Below the pieces are notes generated by a model. That model did not search any database, was not told the DNA's origin, and was given only the letters and a program-made list of their open reading frames with translations. Positions 1 to 10,500 of a stretch of 38,356 nt of DNA are shown in pieces. A program made the translations under genes and the position numbers. Numbering within the stretch: position 1 is the stretch's first letter; every line of letters starts with the position of its first letter. Source of the DNA: Lactarius indigo (lineage: Eukaryota > Basidiomycota > Agaricomycetes > Russulales > Russulaceae); the NCBI GenBank assembly GCA_025766275.1, contig JAFKAC010000268.1, forward strand, positions 1 through 38,356, in the 5' to 3' direction.

Positions 1-52
1 TGTGGAACCGTGGGTCGGTTGGGTCTGCGATGGTATCAGTAAATCAACGTAC

Positions 53-3036
53 GAGCATTGGTAGGAAAATCACCCCCTATGTCTTCGGGCAGGGCACCTT
101 GTTCTGGCACTAGAGATGTGGGTGCTCGCTTCTTCAAAGGCCCAGGGACAGGGACTGTTGGAACACCATACTGTCCTGAACCTGAACTTCGCCTCTCTTC
201 GCGGCTATGTCGTGAGTCAGTACTGCGTCGAGATTCTACACTCCTGCGTCCCGGGGGGGTAAGGGGTGGAATAGAGGGTTTAGGGGCAAGCGCGGGTGGG
301 AGGGATATAGGCTCGTCTTGAGGTTGAGGTATAACCTCAGGCTCCCTGGTTAGAACGCGTCCTTGGTCAATGACACCGAAATTAGGCGGAGGAGGCGGAG
401 GGACGATGAGCGACTCGGAGTAAGAGACAGATGAAGATGGGACGACACGAGCGGGCGGTGAGAGGGTCGTTCTCTGTGTCGGGGATTGGCGCCATGACGA
501 CGTCGCATCCGGGCTTTCCTGGAAAGGAACTGGTACCTCCCGGGGAGGTGGAGGGACGGAGGCCCTCTTTACTGAAGGTATGCGTTGCGGAGACGAACCC
601 GGGGCGAGTAGCGGAAGATTATCGGGCACAGGAACAGCGCGGGTGGGCGGCGGCACCGATGCTCTCTTCAGAACTGCGGGAACTGGGGGAGCTCGCGTAT
701 GGGCGACATCGGATTCGGTGCTCACCCCAGGAGCAGGAGGAGCGGGGGCGGGTGGAAGTGGGCGAGTAACGCGCGGCGGAGCCATCTCGCTATCACTGTC
801 GTCCTCAGCGGGTGGTGTAGGTGTGAAGGATTCATCTTCGACACCCACTTGCGCAGCCTCGGGTTCACCCGTGGCGGATCGGCTGTGTATGGGGCTATGC
901 GGGCTAGAAGTGGCCTCAGCCGTCGCGTGCCCTTCGACTTCGTCATACCTATATTCGGGGAGTTGTCTGGGCTCCGTAACCTGCGTAAACTCGTTGATTT
1001 CCACCTCGTGTGCAACACGTGCATCTTCATCACCGTAGTCAATCCCACCTTCTGGTGTCTTTAATAACTCGTGTTCAACGGCGTGTTGTAAGAGTGCTTG
1101 CGCATGTGGATCAGATTCTATGAAACAACAGAAGCACTCATCAATGTCCTGTAATATACAATCCCGGAAAAGGGGAAATAGGGGTTCGAAACAGTAATTA
1201 ATATTTACCATTGTCCCCACCATCCTCATCGTTCACTGCGTTCGCGCTGCCACCCTGCGAAGAAACCGAATAGGAGGCGGGTGAGGCGCCGAGTTGGGAC
1301 TGGCTTTCAAGTATATTGCCTCCAGTCCCCGCAGGAAGGGTATCGACACTCAACTTGCGTTCAACGTGAGGAGTGGTAGTCTCGTCCAAGGGTGGGGAAG
1401 AAATAGGTTGCCCACCAGAGGGATTGAACCCTTCCGTCTTAGACTGCCCTCGAGTGGTCTCGTCCTCTTCCTCTTCCTCGGTCACAGATAATCCATCCTT
1501 AATGGACTCATACGCCGCTGCTTCTTCCAACTCCGATTCCTCTCGTGGAACCTGCAGTTCTGAAGGAACATCCAGTTCGATCGAGACATCCGGTCGCGGG
1601 AGGTCATGCTCCGTCCTCGAGTCTACCTGAGACTCCTCGGGAGACCCGGGGCGCAGGTCCGAGGGGTCCGAAGGTAGTCGCGTAGGAGGGGAAACCTCTG
1701 ACTTCTGCTCTGGGGTATGTACAATCGGTGCGGGTCCATCGAGCAGCTCCTCGGTAGGTCTCCCTAACACAGACTCAGACGGGGGAACGTCAGCAATTGG
1801 ATCGGCAGCCACAACTTCTGTCTCGACATGACTCGGCACAGGAATTGGTAGGGGTAGACCCTCGGAGGTGACACCTGGCGTGTCTTCTCCAAGTGACTCT
1901 GGCACAACTTCAGCTTCAGCCGAGAGAGTTGGCTTCGGCGTAACCTTCTTGCGCGGTGGGGCAGCACGACGCGGGCCTTGCAGGAGAGGCATCGCGCGCG
2001 GCGGAATATTGGGGCTCGTTCCCGGGGAAGCTTGCTGAGAGAGATATTCTACAAGCGATGGTATCGGCATCCTTGAGTGAGCGCTAGGAGTCAGAGGAGA
2101 TACGTACCTGTGGAAGCACTCTGTAGTTGGGGAGAGACAACGACAGTTGTGCTGGAAGTAGGGAGGGCCGCTATGAGATATATGCAGTAAGTAAACGAAC
2201 TATTGACTTTATGCGCATATATGCACACCATTATCTGTGGTCTCAGTCTCAAGCTGACCATGGTCGGCATCGCTCTCAGTTTTGAGGGCAGGTTCCCCAA
2301 CAGGATTGTCGGCTATCGGAAGTTCCTCCTTGGCCTTCTCAGTCGAGAGTGCGACAGGCTTTGGCTTGACCTCTGGTTTGAGCCCAAAGATGGGCGGACC
2401 CATCCCGACTCTCGTACCGCCGAGGCGAGCCATCCGTGCGGCAATTGCTGCACGGCGCTGCCTCTCCTCTTCTTCAGGGTCGGCTTCTTCCTCCCCTTCA
2501 CCAGGCACATCGGAGACAGTCTCAGGGGCCTTTTCGTCGACAGGAGGCGGAGACTTTGAAAGGACTGCCACTATCTCTTCACTAGGCGTCTTCAGAGGCG
2601 AAACGGCAGGTATACTGCCAGTGTCGGCCACCACGGATGTACTGGCGTCCTCTCCATCGTCGCCAGTTACAGGCGGCGCGACGGCGACCTGGGGCGGCGG
2701 CTTCCACTTTGGCTTCTCCGATGGTTTTGGGGGTGAGGAAGCAGCCGGGCCACCACCAAATGCCCCAAGGCCTTGCAGTGCGGCCATGCGCTCCTTGAGT
2801 GATCCGCCTTTGGTGATACTCTCCTTCGCGTCAGTCGCGGACATACTATGATCAGTACGATTGGCCTGTTGCGGGGAATGAGGTGGGGAGGGTGCCCGAG
2901 GCTTCCACTGAGAGAGACCACCTGGTTTGGGGCGAGGTGCGGGAGGTGCGGGGGATGATGCTGGCTTTTGCTCGAAGGCAGCGATGCGGTCACGAAGCGA
3001 GCCAGGTTTAGGTTTAGGAGGCGTAGAATCCGACAT
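53..3036 (-). CDS. Bbc1/AIM3-like proline-rich cytoskeletal protein (5' part, runs off left edge)
   Basis: Four exons can be joined in frame: 2229-3036, 2108-2170, 1209-2048 and 53-1117, with introns of 58, 59 and 91 nt. Exon 4 ends at a GTACGT donor (minus, 52-47), so the gene continues beyond position 1; about 925 codons are present. The ATG at 3036 starts a peptide with the repeated motifs SLRDRIAAFEQ and SLKERMAALQGLGAFG, later ARMARLGGTRVGMGPP, separated by long Pro/Ser/Glu-rich disordered stretches with many PPxP SH3-ligand-like motifs. These short helical motifs are, as I recall them, typical of basidiomycete proteins annotated as Bbc1/AIM3, regulators of type I myosin and actin patches; the C-terminal cysteine-proteinase-fold domain would lie outside the window. 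The assignment rests on remembered family motifs, so it is probable, not certain. The intron at 1118-1208 is the least secure: a nearer acceptor at 1149 would break the frame. A 9.9-kb LINE sits 162 bp upstream of the start codon. Confidence 0.6.
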
Positions 3037-3197
3037 GGTCCCTAATCGTTATGTGCTTCAGTCGCAGATGGCAGGGTGTACCCGTCGTCGCCGTTGCGGA
3101 CTTGATTATCCAGCCTGATCTTGGTCGTGACTGCGCCTTACGGCATTTCCCGCTCCCGCTCAGCTGAGACCGAACTGCCCGACCTCAGCCACTTGCG

Positions 3198-3209
3198 GCA
3201 ATGTTCTCG

Positions 3210-3213
<4 letters not shown>
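3198..3213. repeat. Target site duplication, copy next to LINE 3' end
   Basis: The 16-bp sequence gcaatgttctcgtctt is identical to 13115-13130 at the other end of the retrotransposon. Its last two T's merge with the element's T run (A tail on the minus strand), so the exact boundary is ambiguous by up to 2 bp. Confidence 0.93.

Positions 3214-3240
<27 letters not shown>
3212..3240 (-). repeat. Poly(A) tail of the LINE
   Basis: There are 29 consecutive T on the plus strand, that is A29 at the 3' end of the minus-strand element. An uninterrupted homopolymer of this length is expected only in a young insertion. Its first one or two bases overlap the target site duplication. Confidence 0.9.
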
Positions 3241-3519
3241 GATCAATATTTATTCTGGGATGCGTAATACGAGTTACAGACCAGTCACAGCAGAACAGAG
3301 CCGTATTTATGAAACACAATCAAGCCAGAGAGGCGCCCCCGAGAATCGTAAGTACGGAACCGAAACATCAGAGAATATTCTTAAGAGAAGGGCAACCACT
3401 AGGGTCACCGGGCATACAGTCACAAGCCGAGGCTGAGAAAGGATATATATGCGGCACGTGGACCACTGATTAGATAGTCCGAAGACAAAAGAGGAAACCA
3501 AACCTCAGTGTGCACCTAC

Positions 3520-6500
3520 CTAGTTGGGTTCAGGGGGCACGGGTATAGGGGGACCGGATTCCGGCTTGGAGAGCGCGCGAGTCTGGTCAAAGAAGGCTAG
3601 GAGTTTCCCTACGCCCCGCTTCTCGGATAAGAGAGCGGTGAATGGGTAGAGAGGGGGCGTAGGGGGGATCGCAAACCGGAGTATGCCGGTGTCGATGCGG
3701 TCCTGGAGGTAGCGCGGGCAGTGATGGATGATGTGCTCCGCAGTGCGTAGAGCCTCGCCGCAGGGGCAAGACTCGTTTTCAGGGGGGTCGTTGGGGCGGA
3801 AGCGGCGGACGTAGGAGCCGGTGAAGGCGTGGTCGGTCGCCACTTGCATGAGGGTGGATGTGCTGCGCCGGGTGTGCTTGGCGCGTCGCCTCCCTGAGGG
3901 TTCTTTTTCGGCTGCTGTGGCCTGCAGCCATAGTGGGTGATGGTTGGTGGGGTGGGGACGGTGGATGTCGGAATGAGTGTGTGTGAAGGAAAGTGGTTCC
4001 CCAACCACGTTTAGACGGAATTGCGGTATGAGCCGCGCTTCTTGCCATGAGGCGTTCCAGCCATGGAAGGCGAGCTCACGGGCTCGAGCCTTCTGGAATG
4101 CTGCAGAGTTGACGCGGTTCACCCCATCAGGGGGATCGCGGGTGCAGGCCTCGGTCGCCAGGTCCCGTGCCCTCATCTGCCCTCCTAGGTCAGCGTCCAC
4201 CGGGGTCCAGGCTAGAAAGAGTTTAAAGCGCCGATGACAAAGCGCAAGGGTGGTCATAGACTGGTGAAACATCAGCGCGGCAGCCTGCGCCGTCCGAGAC
4301 CGGGGGTTTTTGACCCCATGAATCGCCGAGTCAGAGTTAGTGAAGACGTAGATGGAGTCCGGAGGGGGCACCTCCTCTGTATAGTACATGGCCAGGGCCT
4401 CCGCCGTCTTCGCCAATGCAAAGCAATCAGCGTCGAACTGCAGGACCCCAAAGCCCAACACCCAGCTCAATTCCGTTAGAGCCGCCCCCCCATCGTAAAA
4501 GGTGGCTGCCGCCGCGCCCACCTTGAGCTCGTCTTCGCGTCCCTCGGAAGAGACCCGCGCCTGAGCATGGATGATCAGCGTACTAAATCCTTCGGCAGTC
4601 CGTGTAAGGGACCGCGTCCAGTCTTTCCGCGAGATGGGGTTCCCAGCCCCAATGTGGGTCACCTGCGCCGCCCAGTTGGGTACCTCCCAGGGGGCGATGA
4701 CAGCCACATCTACACGCGGTCCGTCAGACGGTACCCGCGCGGCAAGTGATTCGAGCGCCGTGGGAGGACGCCGGCGACGCCCAGGCGCGACGCGTGAACC
4801 CGGGACCACCTGTGGGAAGTCCCCCTGGCTCGGTACATACCACTCCGGGCCCAGTCGAGCGAGGAGTTGGGACGCCCGAGGTAACCTGTAAAGGCGAAGC
4901 GCAGACGTGTGAGTGAGCTGTTCAATCCACTGACGCATAGGCATCATGCGGGTGAACACGAGGAGAGAAGCACGCGGCGCCGTGTGGAACGAGCCGGTGA
5001 CTACCTTTACCATTTCATTCTGCACAACCTGCAGCTTCTTGATGAGCTTCGCTACTCCTTTGGGCTTAAACCAGAGCTGGCAGCCATAGGAGAGCACGGG
5101 GAGGCAGACGGCGTTAAGCACCAGTCGCCAGTTGGCCATGGAAAGCCCCCGTATAGTGTTCCCGAGGATCATCAAAGCCCGTATAGAGGCGCGTGCCCGA
5201 TTGCACATGATGTCCACATGGGGTTCCCAATTTAGTTGCCGGTGGAAGAAGAACCCGAGGTATCTCAGGGTCTCCGCCGGGCGAACGACGTAGTCTGAAC
5301 CGCCCCCAGGCAGGGACAGTCCAGTGGGAGGGGGGATGGGGTTCCGCTCCCATGGTCGTTGGAAAAACATGAGCTCCGTCTTGTCCGGCTCGATGGCCAA
5401 ACCAGACGTGCGGAGCATGTCATCGCACACCGAGTACCTGGCGCGGAGAAGGGTAGTGACCCCTTCCCACGTCTCGGCGCAGGCGAATAGGAGGCCGTCA
5501 TCCACGTACATCCCCAGGGACGAGTTGTTCCAATTCCTCATCCGATGCAGAAGGGGAGACGTGTAGGCAATTGAGAGGACCGGTGACAGGGGCGAGCCCT
5601 GCGGCACACCCACCGGTTGCCCCTGGCCGTCCGCGAGTAACCCATTGAACCGGAGTTTGACTCGACGGTCCGCAAGGAAGTCGCGCAGCCATCCCGTGAG
5701 TTCAGGGGCGAATCCCATCCGTTCCACCAGCGCACAGAGGCGGCCATGGTGGACGTGGTCAAAGAAGCCCTGAACGTCGAACAGGAGTATCCCACACTTC
5801 AGTCTGGCGCCGTGGGCAGCCTGGATGTCATGAAGTAGGGTGAGCCCAGCGTCCAAGCAGGAGGAGTACATGCGTCCACCAAATTGGTTGGTGGGAATGA
5901 GTTCCTCTGCCACTAACGCGTGCTGGATGCGCTTAGCCACGACCTTCTCCAGGAGTTTGGACATACACTCGAGGAGGGAGATCGGGCGGTGTGCTTTGGC
6001 AAGAGTGTAGTCAGGTCTGCCCGGTTTGGGTATGACCACTACTACCGCACTCTTCCAGCGGGCTGGGTGGTAACCTAGGTGGAGGCAAGACTCGAAGAGC
6101 CAGGTCAGTGTGACGCCAATGCCCTTCCACCCCTCCGCCTCTGGGTCGCCCCATGCGCATTTAAGCAGGAACCAGCCAATCCCAGATTCCCCGGGAGCAG
6201 ATGAGTTGGACGCCGCGTGTAGCAGGCTGTCGCACTCGCCCTCTGTGAGGGGATCATGCTCTCGAGTAGGCCGGGCCGGTGGGTCTGAGGGGAGGAGGTG
6301 GGGGACATCTTCACGAGGAGCCGCAAAGAAGCGCTTACCGAGAATCTCCGCCATCCTTCCGTGTTCGAATTGAAGGTCGCCGTCTGCGTCCTTCAGGGCG
6401 GGTATATGTGTGGTGCTCCTGCCATGCCTCCAGGCAGCCACCTCCCACACGTTCGACGACGTAACGACTCCGTCTGCCCAGGTCTGTTTAGCCAGCCTCA

Positions 6501-7587
6501 CCGCCCTGGTCAGGCATCGAGAAGCAGCCTCACGGCGAGCTCCGTAAGAGTCGGCGAGGTCCACCGCAGCAACGGCGCACTCGGCGTTCCACCAAGGTGC
6601 CGCACGTGCCGCGTTACGTCCCTTCCGCTTCATAGTGGTACCGCAAGCCTCATTGAAGGCGTCGTAGATGCGGTCCAGAACGGTGTCGATCTCCGCTGTG
6701 GAGCGGAGCAAACCTCGCACGACGGGGGAGTGCAGCTCCATGAGGCGCCGCCACTCAGCCCATCCGTCGTCGTCAAGGTCCGTGGAGAATCCGTTGGTGG
6801 CGTCCTCCCGGGGGCTGCGGAAGCGGATGCGCGTGCACGCGTGCGTGCGGACCAGCGCATGATCCGAACCGACAGAACCATCCCAGTCAACCAAAGTGCC
6901 TAGGAAGGTACCTTGAGCGACCGCAGCGAAGTTGCGCCAGCAAAGGTCCAGCGTGCTGTCCCTCTGCCGTTGCGCTACGGTGCCACGGCGCGTGGGTACC
7001 CCAGGGATGTTGAGAAGTTCCAGCGTCTGGGCTGAGGCCCAAGACGCGAAGGTAGCCGCCTGCGGAGAGGGTTGCCAACCCTCGGGCGACCACAGGCGGC
7101 TATGCATGTTGAAGTCGCCGACAAGCAGGGTAGGCGTGCCGTCCCACAAGAAGTCAAGACGCATCAGCGTGGTCAGCGCTGTGCGATCCTCGACGTCGTT
7201 GTAGAAGACGACGACGCGCCATTTCTCAGGCCCTGCTTTGATGTCAGCGACGAGAACGCACGGGTGTTGGACGAGGTCGAGTCTGGCGACGACCTCTAGT
7301 CCGTTTACCGCCGTGCGTTTTGAAGGGTCGTGTTTGCGGGCGTAAATCATCACCTTAGCCCGCTGATCTTCGGTGAAGTAGGGGTACAGGAGGTGCCACT
7401 TGCTGTTAGCGGCACCTCCCAATACGTCAACCCCCGTCTTCGCGTCGTTCGCTCTACCCACTCCCACTCTGCTAAACCATGGTTCGGTGACGCACAAGAT
7501 GTCGTCAGCTGTGTTGGTCTCCAGCAATGCATGCATTGCGGCGTTCCGCCTCCCCATGTTCACTGTTCCAATGGAGAAGTTACGCAT
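3520..7587 (-). CDS. LINE ORF2: endonuclease, reverse transcriptase, RNase H polyprotein
   Basis: A 1355-residue frame begins with a true ATG at 7587. Order of domains: APE-type endonuclease (about residues 1-245; LVGDFNMHSRLW near 155-166 and GSDHAL near 240 carry the catalytic Asp/Asn and Asp/His), reverse transcriptase (about 505-790; motif A FDVQGFFDHV at 603-612, GVPQGSPLSP at 660, YVDD at 694-697), an RNase H-like region (about 1040-1180; YDGGA, TAEALAM, NSDSAI, then WTPVDADLGG and ARDLA), and a finger CPCGEALRTAEHIIHHC near 1290. The protein nicks the target and primes cDNA synthesis from the element RNA. No stop or frameshift is visible and all endonuclease and RT residues I looked for are present, so it may be active. 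The usual RNase H histidine motif is not recognisable. The start lies 28 nt inside the end of ORF1, in another frame, which suggests coupled reinitiation. Confidence 0.95.
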   Translation of the reverse strand: MRNFSIGTVNMGRRNAAMHALLETNTADDILCVTEPWFSRVGVGRANDAKTGVDVLGGAANSKWHLLYPYFTEDQRAKVMIYARKHDPSKRTAVNGLEVVARLDLVQHPCVLVADIKAGPEKWRVVVFYNDVEDRTALTTLMRLDFLWDGTPTLLVGDFNMHSRLWSPEGWQPSPQAATFASWASAQTLELLNIPGVPTRRGTVAQRQRDSTLDLCWRNFAAVAQGTFLGTLVDWDGSVGSDHALVRTHACTRIRFRSPREDATNGFSTDLDDDGWAEWRRLMELHSPVVRGLLRSTAEIDTVLDRIYDAFNEACGTTMKRKGRNAARAAPWWNAECAVAAVDLADSYGARREAASRCLTRAVRLAKQTWADGVVTSSNVWEVAAWRHGRSTTHIPALKDADGDLQFEHGRMAEILGKRFFAAPREDVPHLLPSDPPARPTREHDPLTEGECDSLLHAASNSSAPGESGIGWFLLKCAWGDPEAEGWKGIGVTLTWLFESCLHLGYHPARWKSAVVVVIPKPGRPDYTLAKAHRPISLLECMSKLLEKVVAKRIQHALVAEELIPTNQFGGRMYSSCLDAGLTLLHDIQAAHGARLKCGILLFDVQGFFDHVHHGRLCALVERMGFAPELTGWLRDFLADRRVKLRFNGLLADGQGQPVGVPQGSPLSPVLSIAYTSPLLHRMRNWNNSSLGMYVDDGLLFACAETWEGVTTLLRARYSVCDDMLRTSGLAIEPDKTELMFFQRPWERNPIPPPTGLSLPGGGSDYVVRPAETLRYLGFFFHRQLNWEPHVDIMCNRARASIRALMILGNTIRGLSMANWRLVLNAVCLPVLSYGCQLWFKPKGVAKLIKKLQVVQNEMVKVVTGSFHTAPRASLLVFTRMMPMRQWIEQLTHTSALRLYRLPRASQLLARLGPEWYVPSQGDFPQVVPGSRVAPGRRRRPPTALESLAARVPSDGPRVDVAVIAPWEVPNWAAQVTHIGAGNPISRKDWTRSLTRTAEGFSTLIIHAQARVSSEGREDELKVGAAAATFYDGGAALTELSWVLGFGVLQFDADCFALAKTAEALAMYYTEEVPPPDSIYVFTNSDSAIHGVKNPRSRTAQAAALMFHQSMTTLALCHRRFKLFLAWTPVDADLGGQMRARDLATEACTRDPPDGVNRVNSAAFQKARARELAFHGWNASWQEARLIPQFRLNVVGEPLSFTHTHSDIHRPHPTNHHPLWLQATAAEKEPSGRRRAKHTRRSTSTLMQVATDHAFTGSYVRRFRPNDPPENESCPCGEALRTAEHIIHHCPRYLQDRIDTGILRFAIPPTPPLYPFTALLSEKRGVGKLLAFFDQTRALSKPESGPPIPVPPEPN

Positions 7588-10500
7588 GGTGGAAAGATGG
7601 GCTTGCTGGCCATGGTGATGGCAGTGGGCGCGAGGGGCTCACTAAGGGGCTGTCCGAGAAGGTCGTGGCCGCCGAAAGCGCGAGAGGACAGCGCGAGCGC
7701 CTCATACGCAGCAATGGTGCCGGGGTTAACCCCAAGGACGGGCTCGTCGTGAGCGACCGCCAAGAGGTAGCTGCCCTCCTCGTCGCGCAATGCGTGGAAG
7801 CGGGGGCATAGGTCATCGAAGGGAGCGAGGTAGCGCACCCCTCCGACAGTAACGATGATCTCCGCCGTCCGGGCCTCAGTGGCCATCTGGCGCAGGCGTG
7901 CGGTGGCAGCCGCAACCTGCTCAGAAGTGGAGTGGTGAAGTGTGCCGGTGGGGCCCGGGAACATGTCGCGAATACGTTCAGCGACACTCTCCGGACGAAG
8001 GCCAGCGCCGGGCCCACCGTTGTTGTCTTTGACCATGCGCGGGGCGTCAGCAAGAGAGGCGGTGGCAGCGCCTGTCTGTGCGATGCGGGAATCCGCGCGC
8101 GTGGTGGGGAAGGCAGGGGTCAACGGGCCCTGCACAGAAGTAGGTGAGTATGCTCGGGAGCGCTTGGCAGCTCTCTCCGCGGGCAACTCGTTTGCTCGTG
8201 CGGTGTCCGTAGCACGCGTGACCATGCATGCGCGGGGACGGGTGGGAGCCACAGGAGCAGGGGGGGAAGGAGGACGGGATGGGACGGAGGCAAGGGCAGC
8301 CAACGCCTCATCATCGAATAAGTTGACATCCGCGGGGGGCGAGATGTCAGCCGGGCCGTCGTCAACGCGCGCGGGGGGCGACGGCATCTCGGGTTCGGTG
8401 GGGTGTTTGAGGATGCTCCGTGGGGCGGGGGGGGGAGCAGAAGGGGCGTTGACCTTTGGGACACGCCGCAGCGGCGGGAAGTCCCCACGAACTGGGCACT
8501 GACGGGGTGAACGCGCGTTGTGTCCAATCTTCTTACAGAGGATACAGGGGAACTTGCAGTCGCAAATTCCAGTCACCTTGTGAGGTCCCGTACACTCGAA
8601 GTCGTGGTCTTCTATGTGATGTGCGCCACCACAGCGCACACACCGGTTCTTCCCGTTCCATTTGCAGGCGGGGCTATTCAAGACGTGTCCCATCTCGAAA
8701 CACCGCGCGCACTGCTTAGGGTGGGGGGAGTCGCCGGTGAAAACGAACTTGACACCGTAGCTGAACATGGAAATGCCGGCGTCGATAGCGGCCTTGGTGA
8801 CCGACTTGTCCTCGTCGATGTAGGCGAGGACCACAGTAGACGTGGCGCCCTTGATCTTGGTGACATCAGTCATCCAGTGAGGGCGGTGAACGAAGGTCGC
8901 GTTTTGAAACGCAGGGTTCCGGGTCAGCTCATCACAGAGGTCGTCTTCGTCGTACAAGACGCCCTCCGGAGACGCAACGAGGACGTCGCGCAGCTGTGCC
9001 CAGCACCATCCTTCGGTCGGGATGATCGTGGAGCCAGGGAAAGGTTGGCAGAGGTATTTGGAGAACGAAAGGACGCGCTCCATGGGGACCTTGCCAGTGA
9101 TGGTGTAGACGAAGTTGCCCGTCTTGGCAACTTCCTTCGACCAGGCACCAGACAGCAGCCTGATCGGGTTGGATGTTTGTCGTTCAATGGCCGTGCGCAC
9201 CTGTTGGACGATATGTCCGGGATTGGTGGCACGGAGGGCTTTCTCCGCCGTCTCGTCCTCGAGGCCGCCATAGCGGACCACGACGACCCGCGTGACGCTA
9301 CGGGAGGCGGGAGGATGTGTTGACTTGAGCTTCCCTCCAGGCGTGCGTCCCTGGGCCCCGGCGTGAGCCTTGACCAGGGGGTTGGACTTCGCCTGTTGGG
9401 AAATCGCCTTCGCCGTTACCACAGAGTATGAGGGTCCGCGTCTGCCAACGCTGATGAACCCGTCATTCGCAGCAGCCGTACGTGACCCAGCACCCACACC
9501 AGATTTGGCGGGGGCACCTGGCGGGACAGAGGGGGCTGGCGTCTGAGGCGCAGGGGGGGCGGCACCCAGCTGCATGGGTGGGGGGGGCTTCGAAGACTGT
9601 CCTCGTCCACGGCCGCGGTTCCGTGTGCGGCGCGGGGGGGACGGGAGGGGATCGGTGGGCGAGCTCCCTTCCTTCCTCTGCTCAGCAGACTCGGGAGAGG
9701 GAGTGTCCGACGGGGCAGCGAGGGCCGACTCGGGAGCCGGGGGACTATCCACTCGCGGAACCTCGGGGGACGGGACTAATGACTCCTCCCTTGCAGCAGG
9801 GAGGTCGGCAGGTCGTGCCGGAAGAGGGTGAGGCCCTGGGCGAGTGTGGAGGTCAACCGCGCGAACGGTGTCCGCGAGGTGCTCAACGCGCGCGGCGAGG
9901 GGGGCCAAGAGCTCCCGGACCGCAGAGATAATCCGCGATTCCTGGCTCATCGGTTCCTCTACCGCTCTGTCCTGGCCGCGAGGAGTGGAGGGATCGTCCT
10001 CCATAGCGTTGGCAGGGTTGTGCATGGAGCTAGCCGCCCCGCGTGCCTTTGCCACCTCCTCGTTTATCTGCAATGGTGCCACCATCTCCGGCCGGTCAGC
10101 ACCGCGAACGTCAACATGTTGCGCACCTGAGGTCACCGGTGTGACTGGAGGCCCCAGGTAGAGGTCCTCCACAGAACTCGTGTATCCCGGGTCATAGGCC
10201 GGGTCCATATCGAGGGCCGCAGCAGCGACAGCCGCGGTGACCGATCCCGTCGCCGGGGCCGGTGCCACCTCCTCGAGAGACATGGGCATGTCCATCTCCA
10301 CTGGTGTGAAGGCCGCAGGGGCGGCAGGGGCTACAGAGGCGGGACGAGCCACGCCTTCCGCATTCCGCTTCGAACCAGAGAGTGGGGCAGGAGAGCGCCC
10401 GCGCGCAGCCTCAACCGCCTGCTTGCCCGTCTTCGACTTCGGGGACTTCTTCTTCTGCTTGAGGGCAGCGATCGCCTGCTCCTCACGGTGGTCGGCATCT

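Noticed and set aside
1410..1455. tRNA-like string (gggattgaacccttccgtc) near 1425
   Set aside because: It lies in a coding exon of the Bbc1-like gene, and no acceptor or anticodon stem can be formed around it.
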